Origin: Mongoliitalea lutea
GTDB lineage: Bacteria; Bacteroidota; Bacteroidia; Cytophagales; Cyclobacteriaceae
NCBI RefSeq assembly: GCF_014652135.1
Contig: NZ_BMYF01000011.1
Location: forward strand, 84,251-143,036
DNA: 58,786 nucleotides
Reading direction: 5' to 3'
In this document: one piece after another, positions 1-7,973 of the stretch
Layout of the letters: each line of letters opens with the position of its first letter
Numbering within the stretch: position 1 is the first letter of the stretch
Program-made: the position numbers and the translations under genes
The notes under the pieces: generated by a model
What the model was told of the DNA's origin: nothing
Seen by the model: the letters and a program-made list of their open reading frames with translations, nothing else
The model's database searches: none

Positions 1-230
1 TGAGGAATTGATATATGGACCACTATCTTTTTTCGACACGGATCTTCACAGATGAACACAGATACATTGCTGACGCAAATTGGTATCTGGTACCACAGCC
101 CAATATTTCCATTTATTTCAAAATACTAGTTCACACTACGGCCGCTACGATTATCGCCACGAGCGCAAGGTTTTTTTTGATACGCCCTCCAATATCCAAG
201 TATTCAATAATATCCATTTACTCTTCACAT
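1..230. repeat. Dispersed intergenic repeat, copy A (runs off left edge)
   Basis: Non-coding repeat unit containing CAGAT words about one helical turn apart, a CAATATTTCC/TTATTTC segment, and a GC-richer block built on CGCTACG...CGAGCGCAA. Positions 2-112 are nearly the same as 337-447. Related copies lie at 1912-2602 and 34017-34334. The open frames inside it exist only because the repeat is AT-rich and stop-poor in one frame; they carry no domain or signal peptide. Confidence 0.8.
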
Positions 231-235
231 AATTT

Positions 236-330
236 AACCGCAAAGAAGCCAAGATCACGCAAAGTACCCAAAGTCTAGCAACCCACTCTGCGCTCTCAGC
301 GCTTATCTTTGTGTTCTCTGCGGTTAGATT
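236..330. repeat. Inverted repeat built from GCAAAG-type words
   Basis: The left arm (from 238, AACCGCAAAGAAGCCAAGA) matches the reverse complement of the right arm (ending near 326, TTTGTGTTCTCTGCGGTT), giving an imperfect hairpin of about 90 bp. Each arm is made of CGCAAAG-like words at 8-11 bp intervals. Related degenerate pieces occur near 29160-29215 and 32345-32382. It sits between two copies of the larger dispersed repeat. Confidence 0.65.
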
Positions 331-336
331 TGCCAG

Positions 337-610
337 GAGGAATTGATATATGGACCACTATCTTTTTTCGACACGGATCTTCACAGATTACCACAGATAC
401 ATTGCTGACGCAAATTGGTATTTGTTACCACAACCCAATATTTCCTTTTATTTCAACATTATTTCCACCTTATTTCAACATTATTTCCACCTTATTTCAA
501 GAAAAAAAGTTCACGCCACGGCCGCTACGATTTTCGCAACGAGCGCAACGGTTTTTTTGATAGGCCCTCCAATATCCCATTATCCAAATATCGATCAATA
601 TCTATTTCTA
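337..610. repeat. Dispersed intergenic repeat, copy B
   Basis: Second copy of the unit at the left edge, offset by 335 bp. It contains an internal perfect 22-bp tandem duplication at 454-475 and 476-497. It ends about 10 bp before the stop codon of the minus-strand ATPase gene at 623, so the repeat fills the whole downstream region of that gene. Confidence 0.75.
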
Positions 611-622
611 TACGTAATAAGA

Positions 623-1792
623 CTAGTATAAAAAACCGAAATTCCATAATGGAATGGTATTGAGATAACCTGTTTCTATATCGTCTTTTACAAGATATCC
701 ATTTTTTGATTGACTTAATTGTTTGCCACTTTTGTTTTTTCCTCCAATTTCAAAGTCTATACCATCAACTCTAAAATCTGCTATGGGAGAAGAAGTGATT
801 GCATGGGTTACTTTAAGCTGATTCATGAAAAATGTTTCCCGGAGGTTTCCTTTATCTTGGTGTTGATTAGCCAAACTAAAAACAAGATTGGGGTTTTCAA
901 GATAGATTTTTTCTACTTTTCCTAGGGCTCTTATTCCTTCTGTTGGATTGCGGGCTTGCATAATCATACCTGCCTCTTCCATGTAGAGGAAATAATCTCC
1001 CACATTATTCCGTGAAATTGACAATAACTCAGCAATCTTGCTCATATTAGGTTTAAAAGGGACACTTTCGGCTACTATCGCCATTAGTTGCTTCAACTTT
1101 CTTCCTGTAGAGACATTCATATTTGCAAAGCTAGGGATGTCTACTTCCAAGGTCTGGTTGACTACTTGCATTAGTTTTATTTGAAAGCTCTCTTCGGCTG
1201 CAAATGGATAGTATCCTTTTTTTAAGTACTCTTGAAATAAGGGCAGCGGATGTGGGATGTCTTTTAGCTGTAATTTGTTTGCTAGAATTTCTTCCAATGT
1301 ATAAGGTCTTATCCGTAGCTGGTAGGCGAAAGCTAGATATTCTCTGAATGATAATCCTTGCATATAAAACATGACAGCCCTTCTGCTTAAGTCGGCACTT
1401 CCTTTTTTTATATCTAACACGGAAGAGCCTGAAAATACTATTTTCAAATCAGGATGATAGTCGTAAAGCAGCTTCAATTCATTTGACCAATCTGGATATT
1501 TATGTATTTCGTCAATAAAAAGGTGCTTACCTCCCCATTTGACAAATTCACTCGCTACATCAATCAAGCGATTGTTGGCAAAGTAGAAATCCTCTGCTGT
1601 GACATATAGTGTTTCTTTCAGGGAAAGATTGTTTTTTATGTATTGTAATAGCAGTGTTGTTTTACCAACACCCCTTGGACCAATTACGCCAAGCATTCGG
1701 TTGTTCCAATTGATAGAATTGTAAGCATGGCGAACAAACTCCACACTTACTTCAGATATTAGTTTATTTGAGTATTGAAATAATGTTTCCAT
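623..1792 (-). CDS. AAA family ATPase with DUF4143 C-terminal domain
   Basis: A 389-residue ATPase of the AAA_14/DUF4143 type. Seen: Walker A GPRGVGKTT near residue 40, Walker B HLFIDEIH near residue 92, a GSS sensor-like motif near residue 122, then a long helical region and a C-terminal domain ending IDFEIGGKNKSGKQ. Members are common in Bacteroidota and archaea as stand-alone, multi-copy genes, and their cellular role is largely unknown. A PD-(D/E)xK-like fold has been suggested for the C-terminus, but the motif is weak in this copy. The start is the ATG at 1792. Two direct copies of a short palindromic motif 32 bp apart lie just upstream (1824-1876). The gene is isolated and flanked on both sides by the dispersed intergenic repeat. 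Family assignment is firm; function is not known. Confidence 0.85.
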   Translation of the reverse strand: METLFQYSNKLISEVSVEFVRHAYNSINWNNRMLGVIGPRGVGKTTLLLQYIKNNLSLKETLYVTAEDFYFANNRLIDVASEFVKWGGKHLFIDEIHKYPDWSNELKLLYDYHPDLKIVFSGSSVLDIKKGSADLSRRAVMFYMQGLSFREYLAFAYQLRIRPYTLEEILANKLQLKDIPHPLPLFQEYLKKGYYPFAAEESFQIKLMQVVNQTLEVDIPSFANMNVSTGRKLKQLMAIVAESVPFKPNMSKIAELLSISRNNVGDYFLYMEEAGMIMQARNPTEGIRALGKVEKIYLENPNLVFSLANQHQDKGNLRETFFMNQLKVTHAITSSPIADFRVDGIDFEIGGKNKSGKQLSQSKNGYLVKDDIETGYLNTIPLWNFGFLY

Positions 1793-1823
1793 GGCAATCT
1801 AGTTGTGTAAATATAGAAAAAAC

Positions 1824-1876
1824 GCACTGTAAAAGTGCAAAAAAGTAAAAAAAATGCATTATTAAAGTGCAAAAAA
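1824..1876. repeat. Two 32-bp-spaced palindromic repeats upstream of DUF4143 ATPase
   Basis: GCACTGTAAAAGTGC (1824-1838) and GCATTATTAAAGTGC (1856-1870), each followed by AAAAAA, start exactly 32 bp apart. Each is an imperfect inverted repeat (GCACT/AGTGC type). The first starts 32 bp from the A of the ATPase start codon. The position and dyad symmetry suggest an operator for a dimeric regulator, possibly autoregulation. The regulator is not known. Confidence 0.6.
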
Positions 1877-1911
1877 TGTCTTTTTCACCTCAAATTGTAT
1901 TCATTTAAAGG

Positions 1912-2602
1912 CTCACGCCACGACCGCCACGATTATCGCCACGAGCGCAAGGGTTTTTTTATACGCCCTCCAATATCCTATTATCTAATTATCAATCAAT
2001 ATCCTTTTTAGCCACTGATTTTCACAGATGAACACAGATACATTGCTGACGCAAATTGGTATTTGTTACCACAACCCAATATTTCCATTTATTTCAAAAT
2101 ACTAGTTCACGCTACGGCCGCTACGATTTTCGCAACGAGCGCAACGGTTTCTCGAAACGCCCCCCAATATCCATCAATATCTAACTATCAATCAATATCT
2201 ATTTTAGCCACTGATCTTCACAGATGAACACAGATACTTTGCTGCCGCAAATTGTTATTGAACAACATCATCCATTAGTTCCACCTTATTTCAAAAAATA
2301 AGTTCACGCTACGCCTGCCACGATTATCGCCACGAGCGAAACGGTTTTCTGATACGCCCTCCAATATCCCATTATCCAACTATCAATCAATATCTATTTT
2401 AGCCACTGATCTTCACAGATTACCACAGATGCTTTGCTGAGGCAAATTGGTATTTGGTACCACAGCCCAATATTTCCATTTATTTCAAATTACTAGTTCA
2501 TGCCAAGGCTGCTACGATTATCGCCACGAGCGCAAGGTTTCTTGATACGCCCCCCAATATCCCATTATCCAACTATCAAATAATATCCATTTTTTAGTTA
2601 CC
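1912..2602. repeat. Tandem array of ~195-bp intergenic repeat units (about 3.5 copies)
   Basis: Units begin with TTCACGCTACG-like sequence at 1912, 2106, 2303 and 2497, giving periods of 194, 197 and 194 bp. The last unit is truncated before the gene at 2622. Each unit holds a CGCCACGAGCGCAA block, then CCAATATCC-rich DNA, then CACTGATCTTCACAGAT-like words, then CCAATATTTCC/TTATTTC. The units vary by substitutions and small indels, and no reading frame is preserved between units. This is the longest array in the window. Confidence 0.85.
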
Positions 2603-2621
2603 TTAGGAAAGATATTTTCTT

Positions 2622-4325
2622 ATGAAACGTAAGCTCCTGATTTTTATACTGGCTATAGCCTTATTGCTGGGTTTTGCAGCGAGGGGAATTCCTTGGTTGA
2701 TCACTTGGTATTTGAATGAAAATGCCGATCGGATTGTCACCAATATGTTTACCCGAACCAATACCTTTTATGGGCATGAGATTAGTTTTGGGAACATTGT
2801 CTTGGATTACAACTATGCCGGGACTTACCTGACCATCGACAGTATTCGTATTGGACAATCACAAGAGTTGGATAAGGGAAGAACGGTTATTACTGCTGAT
2901 ATCAATAGGCTACAAGTAACAGGATTTAAGTGGAATGCTTTTTTGTTTCAGAATAGCATTCAGGTAGACACTGCGCTATTGCATGGTGTTTCAATACGCT
3001 CATTTACTCCGCCTCTTGACTCCTTGATTGTCGCTGCTCAAACCCAACAAGCGCAGAAGAAGGATAAGAAAAAAGATGCTCCAAAGGATTACGAATTGAT
3101 TCAAGTGGACTATTTTGATTTGCAAGACCTCTCCATCCGTGCTTACAATAATGAAATAGATTCTATTCGACTTGGCTTGACAGATTTGGATTTGCGCATG
3201 CATGAATTTCAGCTTACGAAAGAAGATATAGAAAATCCCAAATCACTCTTTTCTGTCAAAGATATCCATGGGACCATCGAAGGGATTGAACTTCATTTGG
3301 ATGATTACCGACAATACTTGGTAGCCAATGCGATTGAGCTGGATACAAGAGATCAGCATTTCTCTATTGGCTATGCGGGTCTATTGCATAAGTTGGGTAA
3401 ATATGCGTACACAGGCTTATTTGGTGAGCGAAAGGCTTGGATTCACCTGGATTCGCTGGCTCTTGATTTAGAGGGATTTAATTTCCATAAGTTCTTCAAA
3501 GAAAGCATCATCGAAGTCGACACGGTGAAAGCAACGGGCTTGATTCTGGAAACGTTTTTGGATAAGCGAAAGACCGAAAATCTTCAAAAACGACCCCAAT
3601 TGATCCATGCTGTATTATCCGAACTTGCACAGCCTTTTCATATCGAACATGTGATGATTGAAAATGGCAAAATCATCATCGAAGAGCGTCCTGACAATGC
3701 AGCTCCTAGGTCTGGAAGCCTGTTTTTTTCCGAACTCAATGGAACTATCCAAAATTTGTCGAATATTCCTGAAAAAAGAGGAGAGAATAATTGGTTGACC
3801 TTGGATGCCAATGCCAAACTCATGGGGCAGGGCGCTTTGAATGCGGTGATCCGTTATGATTTGGTACATCCTGATGGACGCTTTACCATGAGAGGGACGC
3901 TAAGAAATCAGCCTTTGACATCACTGAATAATATTATAGAACCCGAAGCTAAGGCAAGTATCCGTTCGGGCTTTATTCAGCGCTTGGATTTCAACATAGC
4001 AGGGAATGAATATGAAGGAACAGGGGATTTGATAGCCAGATTTGATGATTTGGAATTGCAATTGCTCAATCAGGATTTTCAAGTAGATAATAATCTATGG
4101 AGGAAAATTGGGTCATTTTTGGCAAATAAACTTGTAATCCGGGATTCCAATCCTACCAAAAAGGGAAAGTTACGAGAGGGGGAGGTCTATTTTCTTCGAC
4201 AACCTCATAAGTCAATTTTTAATTATTGGTGGAAGTTGATATTTTCGGGTTTACGTAGTACCATCACAGGAGAGGATCAAGCTAAATTGAAGGAAAAGCA
4301 GTTGAAGAATAAGGATAAGAGTTGA
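2622..4325 (+). CDS. AsmA-like/DUF748-type membrane-anchored protein
   Basis: A 567-residue protein with one N-terminal hydrophobic segment (residues 4-22) followed by a long periplasmic region rich in beta strands. The layout (a short cytoplasmic N-terminus, one transmembrane helix, then repeated LxLDxLxL-type strands) resembles AsmA/DUF748 proteins of the VPS13/TamB-like envelope lipid-transfer group. A lysine-rich linker lies near residues 145-155, and the C-terminus is also lysine-rich. The gene stands alone, directly after the tandem repeat array. The family call is by architecture, not by a diagnostic motif. A generic Bacteroidota hypothetical protein is the alternative. Confidence 0.5.
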   Translation: MKRKLLIFILAIALLLGFAARGIPWLITWYLNENADRIVTNMFTRTNTFYGHEISFGNIVLDYNYAGTYLTIDSIRIGQSQELDKGRTVITADINRLQVTGFKWNAFLFQNSIQVDTALLHGVSIRSFTPPLDSLIVAAQTQQAQKKDKKKDAPKDYELIQVDYFDLQDLSIRAYNNEIDSIRLGLTDLDLRMHEFQLTKEDIENPKSLFSVKDIHGTIEGIELHLDDYRQYLVANAIELDTRDQHFSIGYAGLLHKLGKYAYTGLFGERKAWIHLDSLALDLEGFNFHKFFKESIIEVDTVKATGLILETFLDKRKTENLQKRPQLIHAVLSELAQPFHIEHVMIENGKIIIEERPDNAAPRSGSLFFSELNGTIQNLSNIPEKRGENNWLTLDANAKLMGQGALNAVIRYDLVHPDGRFTMRGTLRNQPLTSLNNIIEPEAKASIRSGFIQRLDFNIAGNEYEGTGDLIARFDDLELQLLNQDFQVDNNLWRKIGSFLANKLVIRDSNPTKKGKLREGEVYFLRQPHKSIFNYWWKLIFSGLRSTITGEDQAKLKEKQLKNKDKS

Positions 4326-4613
4326 GGTTAGAATTTAAGAAGAATTATTCATAATTACAGCCAAATCTGGATAAACCCAAGTTTATCCTATACATTGATA
4401 TACATCCACAACGCATCTCCTCTCATAAAATATTTTGGTATTCCTGTTTTAGTGAGTTCAGGGATTTCCTGATCCAAAACATGATTGAAATTTTCATCAA
4501 AAATTGAAAGGTATAGTTTAACTATTGTTAACGGGAATAAATGTTTTAAAGAATTACCTCAATTTTTATTTTCACAAAATATTTGCTTACATTTCATTTC
4601 GAATTCCGAAATA

Positions 4614-5159
4614 TTGAAAAAACTCAGTGCCATATTGCTTCTTTGCTGTTTTGCATTGTACCATTTTGGGTACTATGTGGCGTATTATTCTTTCAATATT
4701 CAAATCGAAAAAAATTGGGTAGAGACCATCTATGGAGAGCCGCAAGGATATCTGCAGGAACGAATGATGGAAATCCCTCTTTCTTTGCCTTACATGGCGG
4801 ATGAGGAGCAGTTTAGAGCAACGAATACCGTCTTTGAAAAAGATGGGCAACTCTATCGAGCGATCAAACAACGGTATACCAAAGATACGCTTCAGGTAAT
4901 TTATGTGCCCGATACAGCTAAATCTAATCTCCAATCCACCATCAAACAGTGGGTAAATTCATTGGTTCAGGATGATTTTCCTGATGGTAGCTCCAATTCT
5001 CTACTTTCCAAATCATTTGTGAAAGACTATCAACCAACAGAGATTTACAAGTTGATAGCACCTGTTTTATTGAAGGAATTAACATCAACAATAGGGTTTA
5101 TTTTTTCGACTTATGATTTTCAATTTCTCAACATTAACACCCCTCCTCCGGAAGCATAA
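4614..5159 (+). CDS. Small membrane-anchored hypothetical protein, TTG start proposed
   Basis: The open frame reaches back to 4485, but its first 43 codons look non-coding. A TTG at 4614 begins LKKLSAILLLCCFALYHFGY, a typical N-terminal membrane anchor, giving about 181 residues. The rest is soluble, with conserved-looking IEKNWVETIYGE and LPYMADEEQF segments and no catalytic motif I recognise. It lies upstream of a barrel gene and a PAP2-type lipoprotein on the same strand, but 277 bp of non-coding DNA separate it from them. The 4326-4613 region shows nothing else. Function unknown. Confidence 0.5.
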   Translation: MKKLSAILLLCCFALYHFGYYVAYYSFNIQIEKNWVETIYGEPQGYLQERMMEIPLSLPYMADEEQFRATNTVFEKDGQLYRAIKQRYTKDTLQVIYVPDTAKSNLQSTIKQWVNSLVQDDFPDGSSNSLLSKSFVKDYQPTEIYKLIAPVLLKELTSTIGFIFSTYDFQFLNINTPPPEA

Positions 5160-5436
5160 TTTTTTGTTTCGGCGCTTTGATAATTTTATACATGGCTACA
5201 AGACCTTGGACTTTACTCCTATGAGAGTATATAGACGATGATTTCAAAGCATGCATTTTCTTCTAGAGGTATTAACAAACCAACAGATTTTCGAAAAGAC
5301 TAATCAGAGGCTTTCGCTAGATGTTCTTGCAGTTTCCTAATTGCTCACAAAATCATCTATCACTGGGACCTCATAGGTACTTTGATGGAAAAGGTTTGAA
5401 CAGTCTCTAGCATATTATTGACTAAACCTATGTATC

Positions 5437-6360
5437 ATGAATCAATTTTACCGGTCAGGCTTCATACTGACATGTTTATATATTAGTTGTATTTCCCCTT
5501 CTTTTGCTCAAATGCCCTTCGACGAAATCATGATGCCCAAAGGGGAATTATGTGTAGCGGTACTGGGTGAACATGGTTCCTGGAACCGCTATTGGGAAGG
5601 AGATTATTTCCGTGAAAATGCCAACATCGGCACATTTACCAGACAAATGTTGATGCCTATGGTGGCCATGGGAATCTCAAAAAAGGTGAACATCATTGCC
5701 AGTCTTCCCTACATTCAAACAGAAGCATCTGGAGGCACACAGGTTGGACAAGCTGACTTGCAGGATTTAAGTGTATCGGTCAAAGTAGATTGGCTCCAAC
5801 AACGAGTGGGAGCCGGAAGATTACTTTTTCTCACCAATACACACCTAAGTAACCCAGTTGGATCCTATTTGTCAGATTATATGCCTTTTAGTATTGGTGC
5901 GGGAGCTCCGGAAATCGGGATGCGCGCCATCACTGGCTATAAAATGGATAATGGATTGGTCTTTCGATTGGCTACTGCCTATCTCTGGAGAGGGCAAACT
6001 CAAATCGAACGGGACTTTTATTACCAAGATGGGGCAGTCTATTCTCCGTTTATGAATGTACCCAATGCTGTAAATATTCAAGGAGCCATTGGGTATTGGA
6101 CCCTTGAAAACCGGTTGCGCTTGGAAGCAACCTACATGAGTTTGAATTGCCTGACGGGTGATGATATTCGCTCTTACAACCGCCCACAACCCACCAATAA
6201 AATGGAAGTGAGCCAAGTGGGCTTTTGGGCTCAATATTACATCAAAGCTGATCGAGGCTTTGGAGCAATTGCCTACTTCAATCAAACAGTTTCTGGACGG
6301 AATGTTGGAAAGGCAGCAACCATGGGTTTAGGTTTGACCTATCAGTTTAAGGCGTATTAA
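5437..6360 (+). CDS. Outer-membrane beta-barrel protein, MetA-pathway/transporter-like
   Basis: A 307-residue secreted protein with an N-terminal signal peptide ending CISPSFAQ (cleavage near residue 24), followed by amphipathic beta strands and a C-terminal strand with aromatic residues (LGLTYQFKAY), as expected for an outer-membrane barrel. It resembles the group annotated as transporter or phenol MetA-pathway barrels in Bacteroidota, whose substrates are not established. The PAP2/haloperoxidase lipoprotein starts 12 bp downstream, so the two are likely co-transcribed and may act together at the outer membrane. Confidence 0.65.
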   Translation: MNQFYRSGFILTCLYISCISPSFAQMPFDEIMMPKGELCVAVLGEHGSWNRYWEGDYFRENANIGTFTRQMLMPMVAMGISKKVNIIASLPYIQTEASGGTQVGQADLQDLSVSVKVDWLQQRVGAGRLLFLTNTHLSNPVGSYLSDYMPFSIGAGAPEIGMRAITGYKMDNGLVFRLATAYLWRGQTQIERDFYYQDGAVYSPFMNVPNAVNIQGAIGYWTLENRLRLEATYMSLNCLTGDDIRSYNRPQPTNKMEVSQVGFWAQYYIKADRGFGAIAYFNQTVSGRNVGKAATMGLGLTYQFKAY

Positions 6361-6372
6361 ATCTGAAGTGTT

Positions 6373-7917
6373 ATGAAAAAATTTACTATACAAATTACCA
6401 TTTTAATGTTGCTGGTAGTGGGGCTACAAGCATGTTTGGAAGAAACTCCCCGGTTTTATGACTTTGAGTCCTACGAATTCAGTAGTGTTGATGAAGATGG
6501 CGGGACTTGGTCCACGATTTTAGTAATCGACCCGTCAGAAATTCAACTAGCAGCTCCACTATCGGTCAACTCACCTGCCTACAAGCAAGAATTAAAAGAT
6601 GTAAAAAACTTGACCAGTACCTTAACAAGCGCTGAAAGAAAAGCAGTTGAGTATTGGACTAGTAATCCTGTAATCCGTTGGAATGAAATAGCTTTGGAGA
6701 TGGCCGCTAAGTATAATTTGATTCCAGGGCCAAATGCTGATGGCACTTACACCTTGCCCAATCCAGCGAATCCAGTCGGTCCTCCTGCCTTTCCTTTTGC
6801 TCATCCTCCTTACACCAGTAGAATGCTGGCATACTTGAGTGTTGCTCAATATGATGGATTGATTCTCGCTTGGAAATATAAGTTTCAATTCAAAAGAATG
6901 GGGCCATCCGTTCAAGACTCATCAATAAAATCGGCATATCCAGAGAATGGACTACCATCATACCCTTCTCATGGAGCAGTCATTGCTAAGGTTTCCAAGG
7001 AAATCTTAACGCTCATGTTTCCTTTAGAGGCTCAGGTTTTGGAAAATCACTATCAGCAACACTTGCAAAGTATGCTTCACGCAGGGATTAATGTTCCAAG
7101 TGATCTAGAAGCTGGAGTGTATTTGGGTGATGAAGTAGTCAAATTAGCGAAAATGCGTGCTTCAATAGATGGCATGGCACGAGCTCAAGCATCTAAGCCA
7201 GTATCTGATTCCATCGCCAATGCCGCTTTTGAGCGCTTTGGCTGGAAGTGGCAAAACACCGAAGTGCCTCAACGTCCTGTTGGACTCACTCCTTTATTTG
7301 GTCAAGTAAAAATGTGGCATGTCCCAACCGTAGAAGAAGTAAGATCACCACCTCCTCCTGCAATTGGCTCAGCTGAGTTTGAGGCAGATGTGCGTGAGCT
7401 GGAGCGATTTGCCAGACACATGACCTTGGATCAGCGCAGGATTGCCAATTGGTGGGAAGATGGGTTGGGATCATATACTCCGCCAGGTCATTGGAATAAG
7501 TTTGCTAAGCTATCCATTGTTCAAGCCAAACTAAATCCACTCCGAGCTGCAAGAGTCTTTGCTTATATGAATACAGCCATCATGGATGCCGGTGTGGCAT
7601 GTTGGGACATCAAGTATTATTATCACTATCCAAGACCTGTAGAGACCATTCGAAATTTCAGAACAATACTCGGTACTCCTAATTTCCCAGCTTACACTTC
7701 CGGTCATAGTACATTTTCTGCTGCTGGAGCAGAAGTTTTGGCACATTTTTTCCCAACCCAAGCCCAACAATTCCGTGTGTGGGCTGAAGAGGCTGCCATG
7801 TCTAGATTATATGGGGGAATTCATTACCGCTTTGATGCAGTAGAAGGTACCATACAAGGTGAAAAAGTAGGTAATTATGCTGTCGCTAGGGCAAAATCAG
7901 ATGGAATAGATGAATAG
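6373..7917 (+). CDS. PAP2 superfamily / vanadium-dependent haloperoxidase-like lipoprotein
   Basis: A 514-residue lipoprotein: a signal peptide with lipobox LQAC (Cys21), a long helical N-terminal region, and a C-terminal PAP2 core. The full signature is visible: Lys414 with Arg421-Pro422 (KX6RP), Ser443-Gly444-His445, and Ser477-Arg478 with His484 and Asp488. These residues bind phosphate in acid phosphatases or vanadate in haloperoxidases. The length and extra helical domain fit the bacterial vanadium-haloperoxidase group better than short PAP2 phosphatases, but sequence alone does not separate the two activities. It is probably co-transcribed with the barrel gene 12 bp upstream. A plus-strand terminator follows. 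Confidence 0.8.
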   Translation: MKKFTIQITILMLLVVGLQACLEETPRFYDFESYEFSSVDEDGGTWSTILVIDPSEIQLAAPLSVNSPAYKQELKDVKNLTSTLTSAERKAVEYWTSNPVIRWNEIALEMAAKYNLIPGPNADGTYTLPNPANPVGPPAFPFAHPPYTSRMLAYLSVAQYDGLILAWKYKFQFKRMGPSVQDSSIKSAYPENGLPSYPSHGAVIAKVSKEILTLMFPLEAQVLENHYQQHLQSMLHAGINVPSDLEAGVYLGDEVVKLAKMRASIDGMARAQASKPVSDSIANAAFERFGWKWQNTEVPQRPVGLTPLFGQVKMWHVPTVEEVRSPPPPAIGSAEFEADVRELERFARHMTLDQRRIANWWEDGLGSYTPPGHWNKFAKLSIVQAKLNPLRAARVFAYMNTAIMDAGVACWDIKYYYHYPRPVETIRNFRTILGTPNFPAYTSGHSTFSAAGAEVLAHFFPTQAQQFRVWAEEAAMSRLYGGIHYRFDAVEGTIQGEKVGNYAVARAKSDGIDE

Positions 7918-7945
7918 GATGGAAGATCATAGGGATTTTTTTATC

Positions 7946-7973
7946 AGCCTGAGGATTTTTCTCAGGCTTTTTT
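7946..7973 (+). terminator. Rho-independent terminator after PAP2 lipoprotein gene
   Basis: AGCCTGAG (7946-7953), a 7-nt loop, CTCAGGCT (7961-7968), then TTTTT on the plus strand. It overlaps the last codon of the convergent cstA gene. The minus strand lacks a T tract after the stem, so it should act on plus-strand transcripts only. Confidence 0.85.

Noticed and set aside
454-497. 22-bp perfect tandem duplication as a phase-variation tract
   Set aside because: It lies in the non-coding repeat copy B, not at the start of any gene.
15-663. Plus-strand open frames of 82-93 codons at the left edge with similar peptides
   Set aside because: They lie inside copies of the non-coding dispersed repeat; the similarity follows from the DNA repeat, and other units of the same repeat break the frame.
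4485-4613. Upstream part of the open frame of the small membrane protein as coding
   Set aside because: The 43 codons have no coding character and place the membrane anchor in mid-protein; the TTG at 4614 gives a normal N-terminal anchor.
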